Source: Seohaeicola saemankumensis | Lineage (GTDB): Bacteria; Pseudomonadota; Alphaproteobacteria; Rhodobacterales; Rhodobacteraceae | DNA length: 64,000 bases | Reading direction: 5' to 3' | NCBI RefSeq assembly: GCF_020171285.1 | Contig: NZ_JAIUZI010000008.1 | Location: 186,001-250,000 of the forward strand | Shown here: one piece after another, positions 9,639 through 18,400 of the stretch | How positions within the stretch are numbered: position 1 is the stretch's first letter | Layout: the number at the start of each line of letters is the position of its first letter | The notes under the pieces: model-generated | The model's input: the letters and a program-made list of their open reading frames with translations, nothing else | What the model was told of the DNA's origin: nothing | Database searches by the model: none | Program-made: the position numbers and the translations under genes

Positions 9639-10163
9639 GTGAACTGGTATTCCACCATTTTCGAGATGATCGACATGCGGTCGTTTTCGAACCTCTGGTA
9701 CTGGATCGCCCTTGCGGTTGTCTGGTCGTCGGCCAGCCACTGGGTGCTGGGCGTGCCGTTTGACATGGTGCTGCGGGCGCGCCGGGTCGGCGGGCAGGCG
9801 GAACAGGATCTGCAGGACATCACCCGCGTCAACGTCAACCGGATGCTGTATATCGGCCGGGTGTCGGGGCTGTGGATCCTCGGGCTCAGCTGTTTCGTGC
9901 TCTCGGCCCTGGCGATGCTGGGCTTTCACTACGAAGTGGAGTTCGCGCAGGCGGTATTTCTCTTGGGCTTTCCAATGTCTTTCGTGGCGTTGTTGAACCT
10001 GTCCACCGCGCGGCTGATCGAGGCCGAGCAGCCGCAGGGAGAGCTGTTGCACAAGCGGCTGTCGCGCTGTCGCCTCTATACCCAGCTGATCGGGGCGCTG
10101 GCCATTTTCGTCACGGCCCTGTGGGGCATGTATCAGAACCTGTCGATCGGCGTTCTGGGGTAG
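9639..10163 (+). CDS. Conserved alphaproteobacterial membrane protein
   Basis: A 174-residue integral membrane protein with four predicted transmembrane segments, for example in WYWIALAVVWSSASHWVLG and the region around GLSCFVLSALAMLGF. Related roseobacter proteins are often labelled 'component of SufBCD complex', but nothing in the sequence shows a link to iron-sulfur assembly. I chose GTG 9639 because an AGGGCAGG ribosome site precedes it; the frame stays open to 9534 without a good site. It ends 19 bases before mfd, so the two may be co-transcribed. Function unknown. Confidence 0.72.
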   Translation: MNWYSTIFEMIDMRSFSNLWYWIALAVVWSSASHWVLGVPFDMVLRARRVGGQAEQDLQDITRVNVNRMLYIGRVSGLWILGLSCFVLSALAMLGFHYEVEFAQAVFLLGFPMSFVALLNLSTARLIEAEQPQGELLHKRLSRCRLYTQLIGALAIFVTALWGMYQNLSIGVLG

Positions 10164-10182
10164 AACCGGAGCGGTTGCGGCA

Positions 10183-13100
10183 ATGACATCAGCGAAGCAT
10201 ATCACGGTAGGCGGCGCCCCCGAGGGATTTGACGCCCGCCTGATCCTGGACGAGGTGGCGAAATCCGGCGCGCCGGTGCTGCATGTGGCGCGCGATGACA
10301 AGCGGATGGAGGCCATGCGCGCGGCGCTGGCGTTTTTTGCGCCCGACATGCCGGTGTTTGTCTTTCCCGGCTGGGATTGCCTGCCCTATGACCGGGTGTC
10401 CCCCAATCCCGACATCTCGGCCGCGCGGATGGCAACGCTGGCGGCGCTGGTGCACCAGATGCCCGCGCGCTTTGTCCTGCTGACCACGCTGAACGCCGCC
10501 TCGCAGCGGGTTCCGGCGCGGGCCGTGCTGCGCGAGGCGGCCTTTACCGCCCGCGTCGGCGGCCGTGTGGATGAGACCGCGCTGCGCCAGTTCCTGGTGC
10601 GCATGGGCTTTAGCCAGAGCCCGACAGTGATGGAACCGGGCGACTATGCCGTGCGCGGCGGCATCATCGACATCTTTCCGCCGGGCGAGGGCGGGCCGGT
10701 GCGGCTCGACCTGTTCGGCGACGTGCTGGACGGGGCGCGGCGGTTCGACCCGGTAAGCCAGCGCACCACCGACAAGCTCGAGGTGGTCGAACTGGCCCCG
10801 GTCAGCGAGGTGATCCTGGACGAGGCGGCCATCACCCGGTTCCGCCAGAACTACCGCATCGAATTCGGCGCCGCCGGCACCGACGACCCGCTTTACGAGG
10901 CGGTCAGCGCCGGGCGCAAGCATCAGGGCATCGAACACTGGCTGCCGTTCTTTCACGACCGCCTGGAAACGCTCTTTGACTACCTGCCCGGTGCCACGGT
11001 GACGCTGGACGATCAGGTCACCCCGGCGCGGTTGGCGCGCTGGGACAGCATCGCCGACCAGTATGAGACCCGCCGCCTCGCGATGACCCAGAAATCGCGC
11101 ATGGACACGGTCTATAAACCGATCCCGCCGGGGCTGCTGTTTTTGGACGATGCGGCATGGATGACCGCCGTTGACGACCGCCGGGTGCTGCAGTTCAACC
11201 CGCTGCCACAGGCCAGCGGCCCGGGCGTGATCGATGCCGGCGGCCGCATCGGCCGCAATTTCGCGCCCGAACGCCAGCAGGAAAACATCAGCCTTTTCGG
11301 GGCTTTGGCCGATCATCTCAAGGCGAGGATGGACAAGGGCCCGGTTCTGGTCGCTTCCTACTCCGAAGGCGCGCGCGAGCGGCTGTCGGGGCTGATCGAG
11401 GATGAAGGGCTGTCAGAGACCATCCCGGTCACCGATGCGACGCGGATTGGCAAACGCGGTCTGCATCTGGCGGTCTGGGCGCTGGAACACGGGTTCGAGA
11501 CCCCCGATCTGACGGTGATTGCCGAACAGGACGTGCTGGGCGACCGGCTGATCCGCGCCCCCAAGAAACGCCGCAAGGCCGAAAACTTCCTGACCGAAAC
11601 CCAGTCGCTGTCGCCCGGTGACCTCGTGGTCCACGTCGACCACGGCATCGGCCGCTACCACGGGCTGGAGGTGATCACCGCCGCCGGCGCGGCGCATGAA
11701 TGCATCAGCCTGGAATACGCCGAACAGGCGCGGCTGTATCTGCCGGTCGAAAACATCGAGCTGCTGTCGAAATACGGCCATGACGAGGGGCTGCTAGACC
11801 GGCTCGGTGGCGGTGCGTGGCAGGCCAAGAAAGCCAAGCTCAAGGAACGCATCCGCGAGATGGCCGACCGGCTGATCCGGGTGGCTGCGGAACGCGCCCT
11901 GCGCAAGGCGCCGGTGCTGGAACCCGAACACCACGCATGGGAGGCCTTCAGCGCCCGCTTTCCCTATCAGGAAACCGACGACCAACTGCGCGCCATCGGC
12001 GACGTGCTGGACGATCTGACCAGCGGCACCCCGATGGACCGGCTGATCTGCGGCGACGTGGGGTTTGGCAAGACCGAGGTGGCGATGCGCGCGGCCTTCG
12101 TCGCGGCCATGTCCGGCGTCCAGGTGGCGATCATTGCGCCCACGACGCTGCTAGCCCGGCAACACTACGCCAGCTTTGCCGAACGCTTCCGCGGCTTCCC
12201 GATGACCGTGCGCCAGCTCAGCCGGTTCGTCAGCGTCGGCGACGCCCAGAAAACCCGCGACGGGCTGGCGCGGGGCACAGTGGATATCGTGGTGGGCACC
12301 CACGCGCTCTTGGCCAAGGGGATCCGGTTCCAGAACCTTGGCCTGCTGATCATCGACGAGGAGCAGCATTTTGGCGTCTCCCACAAAGAGCGGTTGAAAC
12401 AGCTGCGCAGCGATATCCACGTGCTGACCCTGACCGCCACGCCGATCCCGCGCACGCTGCAGCTGTCGCTGTCGGGTGTGCGCGACCTGTCGATCATCGG
12501 CACACCGCCGGTCGACCGGCTGGCGATCCGCACATACGTCAGCGATTTCGACGCGGTGACCATCCGCGAGGCACTCTTGCGCGAACACTATCGCGGCGGC
12601 CACAGCTTCTATGTGGTGCCCCGCATTTCCGACCTGGCCGAGATCGAGGACTTCCTGAAGGAACAGCTGCCCGAGCTGACCTATGTCGTCGCCCACGGGC
12701 AGATGGCGGCGGGTGAACTCGACGACCGGATGAACGCCTTTTACGACGGCAAATACGACGTGCTGCTGGCCACGACGATTGTCGAATCCGGGCTGGATAT
12801 TCCGACGGCGAACACCATGGTCGTACACCGCGCCGACATGTTCGGCCTCGCGCAGCTCTACCAGATCCGCGGCCGGGTGGGGCGGTCGAAAACCCGCGCC
12901 TACGCCTATCTGACGACCAAGCCACGGGCGAAATTGACCCCCACCGCCGAAAAACGCCTGCGCGTTCTGGGCTCGCTCGACACGCTGGGGGCAGGTTTTA
13001 CCCTGGCCAGTCAGGATCTCGACATTCGCGGCGCCGGCAACCTTTTGGGCGAGGAACAATCGGGCCAGATGCGCGACGTGGGGTACGAGTTGTACCAGTC

Positions 13101-13641
13101 GATGCTGGAAGAGGCGATTGCCAAGATCAAGGCCGGCGAGATGGAAGGGCTGTCCGAGGCCGACGACCAATGGGCGCCGCAGATCAACCTCGGCGTGCCG
13201 GTGCTGATCCCCGAGGATTACGTGCCCGACCTAGATGTGCGGCTGGGGCTCTACCGCCGGCTCAGTTCACTCACCACAAAGGTGGAACTCGAAGGGTTTG
13301 CCGCAGAACTGATCGACCGCTTTGGCAAGCTGCCGAAAGAGGTCAACACCCTGCTGCTGGTGGTGCGGATCAAGGCGATGTGCAAACGTGCCGGCATCGC
13401 CAAGCTGGATGGCGGCCCCAAGGGCGGGACGATCCAGTTCCACAACGACAAGTTCGCCTCGCCGCAGGGGCTGGTGGAGTTCATCCAGGGTCAGAAGGGG
13501 CTGGCCAAGGTCAAGGACAACAAGATCGTCGTCCGCCGCGACTGGCGCCGCGACAGCGACAAGATCAAGGGCGCCTTTGCCATCGCGCTGGAGCTGGCCG
13601 AGAAGGTGGTGGCGGAGAAGAAGAAGAAAAAGGCGGGATAG
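10183..13641 (+). CDS. mfd: Transcription-repair coupling factor Mfd
   Basis: At 1152 residues this is a full-length Mfd, the ATPase that removes RNA polymerase stalled at lesions and recruits UvrA. It shows the UvrB-like N-terminal part, the CarD-like RNA-polymerase interaction domain (GDLVVHVDHGIGRYHGLE, about residues 476-494), the helicase P-loop GDVGFGKTEVAMRA (about 623) and Walker B IIDEEQHFGV. The QIRGRVGRS motif VI and the C-terminal TRCF domain (about 1000-1110) follow. The lysine-rich C-terminus ends just before a paired-palindrome terminator. Start ATG 10183 follows a GGAGCGG site. Confidence 0.97.
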   Translation: MTSAKHITVGGAPEGFDARLILDEVAKSGAPVLHVARDDKRMEAMRAALAFFAPDMPVFVFPGWDCLPYDRVSPNPDISAARMATLAALVHQMPARFVLLTTLNAASQRVPARAVLREAAFTARVGGRVDETALRQFLVRMGFSQSPTVMEPGDYAVRGGIIDIFPPGEGGPVRLDLFGDVLDGARRFDPVSQRTTDKLEVVELAPVSEVILDEAAITRFRQNYRIEFGAAGTDDPLYEAVSAGRKHQGIEHWLPFFHDRLETLFDYLPGATVTLDDQVTPARLARWDSIADQYETRRLAMTQKSRMDTVYKPIPPGLLFLDDAAWMTAVDDRRVLQFNPLPQASGPGVIDAGGRIGRNFAPERQQENISLFGALADHLKARMDKGPVLVASYSEGARERLSGLIEDEGLSETIPVTDATRIGKRGLHLAVWALEHGFETPDLTVIAEQDVLGDRLIRAPKKRRKAENFLTETQSLSPGDLVVHVDHGIGRYHGLEVITAAGAAHECISLEYAEQARLYLPVENIELLSKYGHDEGLLDRLGGGAWQAKKAKLKERIREMADRLIRVAAERALRKAPVLEPEHHAWEAFSARFPYQETDDQLRAIGDVLDDLTSGTPMDRLICGDVGFGKTEVAMRAAFVAAMSGVQVAIIAPTTLLARQHYASFAERFRGFPMTVRQLSRFVSVGDAQKTRDGLARGTVDIVVGTHALLAKGIRFQNLGLLIIDEEQHFGVSHKERLKQLRSDIHVLTLTATPIPRTLQLSLSGVRDLSIIGTPPVDRLAIRTYVSDFDAVTIREALLREHYRGGHSFYVVPRISDLAEIEDFLKEQLPELTYVVAHGQMAAGELDDRMNAFYDGKYDVLLATTIVESGLDIPTANTMVVHRADMFGLAQLYQIRGRVGRSKTRAYAYLTTKPRAKLTPTAEKRLRVLGSLDTLGAGFTLASQDLDIRGAGNLLGEEQSGQMRDVGYELYQSMLEEAIAKIKAGEMEGLSEADDQWAPQINLGVPVLIPEDYVPDLDVRLGLYRRLSSLTTKVELEGFAAELIDRFGKLPKEVNTLLLVVRIKAMCKRAGIAKLDGGPKGGTIQFHNDKFASPQGLVEFIQGQKGLAKVKDNKIVVRRDWRRDSDKIKGAFAIALELAEKVVAEKKKKKAG

Positions 13642-13645
13642 ATCG

Positions 13646-13692
13646 CCGGAATTTTTTAAAAATTCCGGTCCGTTTTCTTTCAAAGAAAACGG
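13646..13692. terminator. Paired palindromes downstream of mfd
   Basis: Two inverted repeats are stacked with one base between them. The first is CCGGAATTTTT-t-AAAAATTCCGG (13646-13668) and the second is CCGTTTTCTTT-c-AAAGAAAACGG (13670-13692). They sit exactly between the convergent stops of mfd (13641) and the small gene at 13693, so they could terminate transcription from both sides. The layout copies the one at 2121-2166. Confidence 0.72.
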
Positions 13693-13941
13693 CTACAGGA
13701 CGCGGCGGACAGGATCCTGATTGCAGACGATGATCAGTTGGCCGCCATTGGCAAAGGCCTGAAACCCGCGGCGGCGCAGCTCTTTTTCGAACCGCTGCAT
13801 ACCGGCATACCGTTCGATGTCGCGGATCTTGCGCCGGATCACGGCGCCGTCCATCACCGCCTTGGACCGGAACAGATCGGCCATCCAGGCATCTGGCGAC
13901 AGGGGGGACGGGATGTTGCGATGTCGCTGGGGTTGGCTCAT
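13693..13941 (-). CDS. Conserved small hypothetical protein
   Basis: An 82-residue basic protein. Its N-terminal half is rich in Arg and Pro and contains SPDAWMADLFRSKAV; its C-terminal half has RFEKELRRRGFQAFANGGQLIIVCNQD, split here as a helix (RFEKELRRRGF) and a beta-strand (GQLIIVCN). The pattern is helix-helix-strand with no recognised catalytic motif. It is the last gene of the fumC-side strand cluster, 24 bases downstream of the RHH gene, so it may belong to that operon. I do not recognise a function. Confidence 0.6.
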   Translation of the reverse strand: MSQPQRHRNIPSPLSPDAWMADLFRSKAVMDGAVIRRKIRDIERYAGMQRFEKELRRRGFQAFANGGQLIIVCNQDPVRRVL

Positions 13942-13965
13942 GCCCGCAACCCTGCCAGCCCGGGG

Positions 13966-14184
13966 TTAACGCGCCCTTAACCGGCGCAGCACGAAAAGCC
14001 GGATCGCCGAGGCCAGCCCGCAGTCGGTGCCACGCGCGGCGTCGATCTCGGCGGCCAGGTCGTTGAGCGCGCGGCCCTCTTCGGCGGCGATCTCGCGGAA
14101 CATGTCCCAGAACTCGTCCTCCAGCGACACGCTGGTGCGGTGGCCGCGCAGGGTCAGCGAGTGTTTCTTCGGCCGGTCACTCAT
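13966..14184 (-). CDS. Ribbon-helix-helix domain protein
   Basis: A 72-residue protein of the RHH_4 type. The N-terminal beta-strand segment (HSLTLRGHRTSVSLEDEFW) is followed by two helices (FREIAAEEGRALNDLAAEID and ASAIRLFVLRRLR), the fold used by dimeric Arc/MetJ-like DNA-binding proteins. It may be a small transcription regulator. Its ATG lies inside the end of the DUF4169 gene (8-base overlap), so translation is probably coupled to that gene and to fumC. Confidence 0.78.
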   Translation of the reverse strand: MSDRPKKHSLTLRGHRTSVSLEDEFWDMFREIAAEEGRALNDLAAEIDAARGTDCGLASAIRLFVLRRLRAR

Positions 14185-14353
14185 CGCGTTTGTGGCTGTC
14201 GATGTCGCTCCGGGCCTTCTCGGCGCGGGCGCGTTCCAACTCGCGTTCGGCTTTGGTGCGGCCGAATTTCACCGCGTTTTCGTCGGCGCGGGCCTTCTTG
14301 TCGGCCCGCGCCTTTGCCTTTCGGAACCGGTTCAGGTTGACCGGTTCCGCCAT
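14177..14353 (-). CDS. DUF4169 family small protein
   Basis: A 58-residue, highly charged protein beginning [19 protein letters not shown] and ending in KRDE. The composition (mostly Arg, Lys, Glu, Ala) and predicted single long helix fit the DUF4169 family found next to fumC in Rhodobacteraceae. Its ATG overlaps the fumC stop by one base (TGATG) and its end overlaps the RHH gene. The function is unknown; a nucleic-acid- or RHH-binding helper is only a guess. Confidence 0.75.
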   Translation of the reverse strand: MAEPVNLNRFRKAKARADKKARADENAVKFGRTKAERELERARAEKARSDIDSHKRDE

Positions 14354-15747
14354 CAGCCCTTGGGCCCGATCATCTGCTCGGGACGCACCACCGCGTCAAA
14401 CGTCGCCTCGTCGACAAAGCCCAGCGCAATCGCCTCTTCCTTCAGCGTGGTGCCGTTCTTGTGCGCCGTCTTGGCAACCTTGGTGGCGTTGTCATAGCCG
14501 ATGGTCGGTGCAAGTGCTGTCACCAGCATCAGCGATTCCTTCATCAGCTTGTCGATGCGCGGCTCGTTGGCCTGGATGCCCATCAGCATCCGCTCGGTAA
14601 AGCTGTCGGCGGCATCGCCCAGAAGCTGGATCGACTGCAGCAGGTTGTAGGACATCATCGGGTTGTAGACGTTCAGCTCGAAATGGCCCTGGCTTCCGGC
14701 GAACTTGATCGCGGCGTCGTTGCCCATGACGTGGGCGGCGACCTGGGTCAGCGCCTCGGCCTGGGTCGGGTTGACCTTGCCCGGCATGATCGACGATCCC
14801 GGCTCGTTCTCCGGCAGGATCAACTCGCCCAGACCCGAGCGCGGGCCTGATCCCAGCAGCCGGATGTCGTTGGCGATCTTGTAGCAGCTGCCGGCGATGG
14901 TGGCCAAAGCGCCCGACAGGAACACCATCGCGTCATGGGCTGCCAGCGCCTCGAACTTGTTGGGCGCGGTGACAAAGGGCAGGCCGGTGATTTCCGCCAT
15001 GTTGGCGGCCACGGTTTCGCCCCAGCCGGCCTTGGTGTTCAGCCCGGTGCCGACGGCGGTGCCGCCCTGCGCCAGCTCGTAGATGCCGGGCATCGCCGCC
15101 TCGACCCGCGCCAGACCCTGGCGGATCTGGTGGGCATAGCCGGAGAATTCCTGGCCCAGCGTCAGCGGGGTGGCGTCCTGGGTGTGGGTGCGGCCGATCT
15201 TGATGATGTCCTTGAACTCTGCCGACTTGGCCTCCAGCCCCTCGGCCAGCTTGGTCAGGCCGGGGATCAGCACGTCGCGCACGCTCATCGCGGTGGCGAT
15301 GTGCATGGCGGTGGGGAAGGTGTCGTTCGACGACTGCCCCATGTTGCAGTGATCGTTCGGGTGCACCGGGTCCTTGGATCCGATCACGCCGCCCAGGATC
15401 TCGATCGCGCGGTTGGCGATCACCTCGTTCGAGTTCATGTTCGACTGGGTGCCCGACCCGGTCTGCCAGACTACCAGCGGAAAGTTGTCGTCGAACTTGC
15501 CTTGGAACACTTCGCCGGCCGCCTGGATGATCGCGTCGGCCAGTTTCGCGTCCAGCGCGCCGCTGGCCTTGTTGGCCATTGCGCAGGCCTGTTTGATCAC
15601 GCCCAGCGCGCGCACGATGGCGACGGGCTGTTTTTCCCAGCCGATCGGGAAATTCATGATCGACCGCTGGGTCTGGGCGCCCCAATACTTGTCGGAGGGG
15701 ACCTCCAGTGGGCCAAAGCTGTCGGTTTCGGTGCGGGTTTCGGACAT
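14353..15747 (-). CDS. fumC: Class II fumarate hydratase
   Basis: A 464-residue FumC that interconverts fumarate and malate in the citric acid cycle. It carries the fumarase/aspartase signature [11 protein letters not shown] (about residues 318-328), the [10 protein letters not shown] motif (about 185) and [10 protein letters not shown] (about 97), which line the shared active site. Length is normal for the oxygen-stable iron-free class. It is the first gene of a translationally coupled cluster with the DUF4169 and RHH proteins. Confidence 0.97.
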   Translation of the reverse strand: MSETRTETDSFGPLEVPSDKYWGAQTQRSIMNFPIGWEKQPVAIVRALGVIKQACAMANKASGALDAKLADAIIQAAGEVFQGKFDDNFPLVVWQTGSGTQSNMNSNEVIANRAIEILGGVIGSKDPVHPNDHCNMGQSSNDTFPTAMHIATAMSVRDVLIPGLTKLAEGLEAKSAEFKDIIKIGRTHTQDATPLTLGQEFSGYAHQIRQGLARVEAAMPGIYELAQGGTAVGTGLNTKAGWGETVAANMAEITGLPFVTAPNKFEALAAHDAMVFLSGALATIAGSCYKIANDIRLLGSGPRSGLGELILPENEPGSSIMPGKVNPTQAEALTQVAAHVMGNDAAIKFAGSQGHFELNVYNPMMSYNLLQSIQLLGDAADSFTERMLMGIQANEPRIDKLMKESLMLVTALAPTIGYDNATKVAKTAHKNGTTLKEEAIALGFVDEATFDAVVRPEQMIGPKG

Positions 15748-15998
15748 CTGTCAACTCCGTCGGGTATACAGTCGCATGCCGTTTAGCCGCCCCGCGCGGG
15801 ACGTGCAATTGGCCAGTTGCGCGCATCCTAAATGGACCTACGTCAAAGGTATAGCGGTCAACTGGTCCCGGCGCGGTCATCATTTTTCCGCCTGCGGGGC
15901 AACGGTGGCGTTGTTCCGCATGCGCAAGCTTGTAAGATGCCGGGACAGATCCCAGATGCAGCGCGGCGATCCGCCTGCGAAACACGAAAGGACGTCTG

Positions 15999-16565
15999 AT
16001 GCGTGCGATACCGGTTTCCCAGGTCAGGACCAAGGTCATGGTCGCGTTCTGGTCGGCATTGGCCTGCCTGTTGCTGGCGACGGGTGCGGGCCGGGCGGCC
16101 GAGGTGTCCGATTTTGTCGGCGATTACACCGGGTCGGCCGACGTGGTTTCCGCCGATGGCTCCACCATCACGCGGGACATGAGCGTCAGCATCTCGGAAA
16201 CCAAACACGGCTTTATCGTCCAATGGACGTCGGCGACCCACAAGCCGGACGGGCGGATCAAGGAAAAATCATATTCCATCGACTTTGTGCCGTCGGATCG
16301 CGAGGGGATCTATGCCGCCGCGATGACACGCAATGTCTTTGGCCACGCCGTGCAGCTGGATCCGATGAAAGGCGAACCCTTTGTCTGGGGCCGCATCACA
16401 GGGGACACGATGACGGTCTATTCGCTGTTCGTGGACGACGAAGGCGGCTACGAACTGCAGCAGTTCGACCGGACGCTGGCCGAGGGCGGGCTCATGCTGG
16501 ATTTCACCAACCTGCGCAACGGTGACAAGCAACGCTCTGTCTCGACCTTTCTGGCGAAACAGTAA
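15999..16565 (+). CDS. Secreted hypothetical protein
   Basis: A 188-residue protein with a Sec signal peptide (MVAFWSALACLLLATGAGRAAE, cleaved near residue 35, the hydrophobic core being AFWSALACLLLATGAG). The mature part begins with VSDFVGDYTGSADVV and is rich in beta-strand, resembling small periplasmic calycin- or lipocalin-like folds of unknown role. No catalytic motif is recognised. It stands alone between fumC and sspB. Confidence 0.68.
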   Translation: MRAIPVSQVRTKVMVAFWSALACLLLATGAGRAAEVSDFVGDYTGSADVVSADGSTITRDMSVSISETKHGFIVQWTSATHKPDGRIKEKSYSIDFVPSDREGIYAAAMTRNVFGHAVQLDPMKGEPFVWGRITGDTMTVYSLFVDDEGGYELQQFDRTLAEGGLMLDFTNLRNGDKQRSVSTFLAKQ

Positions 16566-16601
16566 CCCGCAACCGACAAAACGGCAGCGGCGGGCAGGGG
16601 G

Positions 16602-17072
16602 TTACTTGCGGAAACTGTCCAGCGACACAACCTCGGCGTCGGGGCGCGCGTCATGGGTGTCGTCGTCCTGGGCCTCGTCCGCGTTGTCGGGCAGGGGCTC
16701 CTCGACCTCGTCCTCTTCCTCCGCCGATTCGAACCGCAGACCGAATTCGACCGAGGGATCGACGAAGGTCTTGATCGCGTCATAGGGGATGTAGAGCGGC
16801 TCGGGCGAGTCGCCGAAATTGAGCGTGATGGCGAACCCGTCCTCGCCCACATCGAGATTGTCGAACCAGTGCTGCATGACCACGGTCATTTCACCGGGGT
16901 AACGATCCGACAGCCAGTCGGCCAGTTCGACATCGGGGTGCCCGGTGTCGAAAGTGATGAAAAAATGATGCGCTCCGGGAAGACCGTTTTTTGCCACGTC
17001 TCTGAGCACGGTCTTGATCAGACCGCGCATCGCCTGGTGCATCAGGTTTCCGTAATCGATATCTCGCGACAT
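16602..17072 (-). CDS. sspB: ClpXP adaptor SspB (alphaproteobacterial type)
   Basis: A 156-residue SspB-like protein, which tethers ssrA-tagged and other substrates to ClpXP for degradation. The substrate-binding domain spans about residues 5-120 (for example HHFFITFDTGHPDVELADWL and the EMTVVMQHWFDNL strand). An acidic disordered linker (about 120-148) leads to the short C-terminal ClpX-binding tail EVVSLDSFRK. This modular layout is what the family predicts. The gene is near fumC, a common arrangement in this group. Confidence 0.92.
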   Translation of the reverse strand: MSRDIDYGNLMHQAMRGLIKTVLRDVAKNGLPGAHHFFITFDTGHPDVELADWLSDRYPGEMTVVMQHWFDNLDVGEDGFAITLNFGDSPEPLYIPYDAIKTFVDPSVEFGLRFESAEEEDEVEEPLPDNADEAQDDDTHDARPDAEVVSLDSFRK

Positions 17073-17149
17073 GCAGCAGCCTCAGCTAAGTTGGCCTGAG
17101 CATAAGGGTTTCTGAGAGAAACAAAAGAGCGTCCGATACAGATTCTCGA

Positions 17150-18400
17150 TCAGAAATAGGAAAGCAGGACACCCGCCGCGGCCATGATGGCCAATGTTTC
17201 CGCCATGCCGCGACGGATGCCCAGAAACAAGGCTGCCGCCAGCGCCGTCAGGGCCAGTGCCCGCAGGTCCAACGTGTCCCAGACCGGCCGGATCAGACGG
17301 ATCGGACCCAGGTGCGCGGTGGCGATCTGTCCAAACAGCACATGCAGGGAAAACCAGACCGAGAGGTTGAGAATCACGCCGACAACCGCCGCCGTGATCG
17401 CCTGCAGCGCATCGCCCAGCCGGGGCCGCGCCGCGATCTGGTCGAGATAGGGACCGGCCAGGAAAATCCACAGGAAACAGGGCACGAAGGTCGCCCAGAG
17501 CGCCACAGCGCCCGCAGCCAGCGCCAGCCCCGCGCCGCCCTGCAGGAACCCGGCCAGCATGGCGACGAATTGCGTGACCAGGATCAGCGGCCCCGGCGTG
17601 GTTTCGGCCAGCCCCAGCGCGTCGATCATCTGGGGTGCCGTGATCCAGCCATGCTGCACCACCACCGTCTGGGTCATATAGGCGAGCACCGCATAGGCCC
17701 CGCCAAAGGTGACCACCGCCAGCTTGGCAAAGAACCATCCCAGGTCGGCGAGCAGCCCGGCCTGCGCCAGGCTGAGTGCAGCCAGCGGCCCCAGCCACAG
17801 CGGCACCCAGATGGCGGCGGTGCGCAGGGTCGCGGCCGCAGGCGTCGCGGCGGGCGCGGCGGGCTGCGGATCGTCCGGCGCCGTGAACCAGCCCCAGAGC
17901 GCGGCAAAGGCGATGATCAGCGGAAACGGCATGTTCAGCGCGAAGATCGAGACAAAGCCCAGCCCCGCGATCCACCAGGCCGAGGGCCGCACCAGCGCGC
18001 GTTTCGAAATCTTGTGCAGCGCCTGCAGCACGATGACGATCACGGCGGCCTTGATCCCGAGGAACCCGGCCTGAACCAGCGGCAGATCGCCAAAGCTGAC
18101 ATAAAGCGCGACCAGCGCCGCGATCACGGCGGCGCCGGGCAGGACAAAGAGCCCGCCCGCGATCAGCCCGCCGGCAACACCGCGCTGACGCCAGCCGGCA
18201 TAGGTCGCCAGTTGCATCGCCTCTGGCCCCGGCAGCAGCATGCACAGCGACAGGGCGCGCAGAAACCCGTCCTCGGTCAGCCAGTCGCGCTCCTCGACCA
18301 ACTCGCGGTGCATCAGCGCGATCTGGGCGGCGGGTCCGCCAAAAGACAACAGGCCGATGCGGCCAAAGACGCGGAACAGTTCGGAATAAGAGCGGGTCAT
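17150..18400 (-). CDS. chrA: Chromate transporter ChrA
   Basis: A 416-residue, two-domain CHR-family transporter that exports chromate from the cytoplasm. Both halves carry the family repeat: FGRIGLLSFGGPAAQIALMH near residue 12 and KLAVVTFGGAYAVLAYM near residue 235, each followed by hydrophobic helices and PGPEAMQL or TPGPLILV. About ten membrane segments are visible. The start overlaps the end of the upstream chrB-like gene by four bases, which indicates an operon. Confidence 0.93.
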   Translation of the reverse strand: MTRSYSELFRVFGRIGLLSFGGPAAQIALMHRELVEERDWLTEDGFLRALSLCMLLPGPEAMQLATYAGWRQRGVAGGLIAGGLFVLPGAAVIAALVALYVSFGDLPLVQAGFLGIKAAVIVIVLQALHKISKRALVRPSAWWIAGLGFVSIFALNMPFPLIIAFAALWGWFTAPDDPQPAAPAATPAAATLRTAAIWVPLWLGPLAALSLAQAGLLADLGWFFAKLAVVTFGGAYAVLAYMTQTVVVQHGWITAPQMIDALGLAETTPGPLILVTQFVAMLAGFLQGGAGLALAAGAVALWATFVPCFLWIFLAGPYLDQIAARPRLGDALQAITAAVVGVILNLSVWFSLHVLFGQIATAHLGPIRLIRPVWDTLDLRALALTALAAALFLGIRRGMAETLAIMAAAGVLLSYF

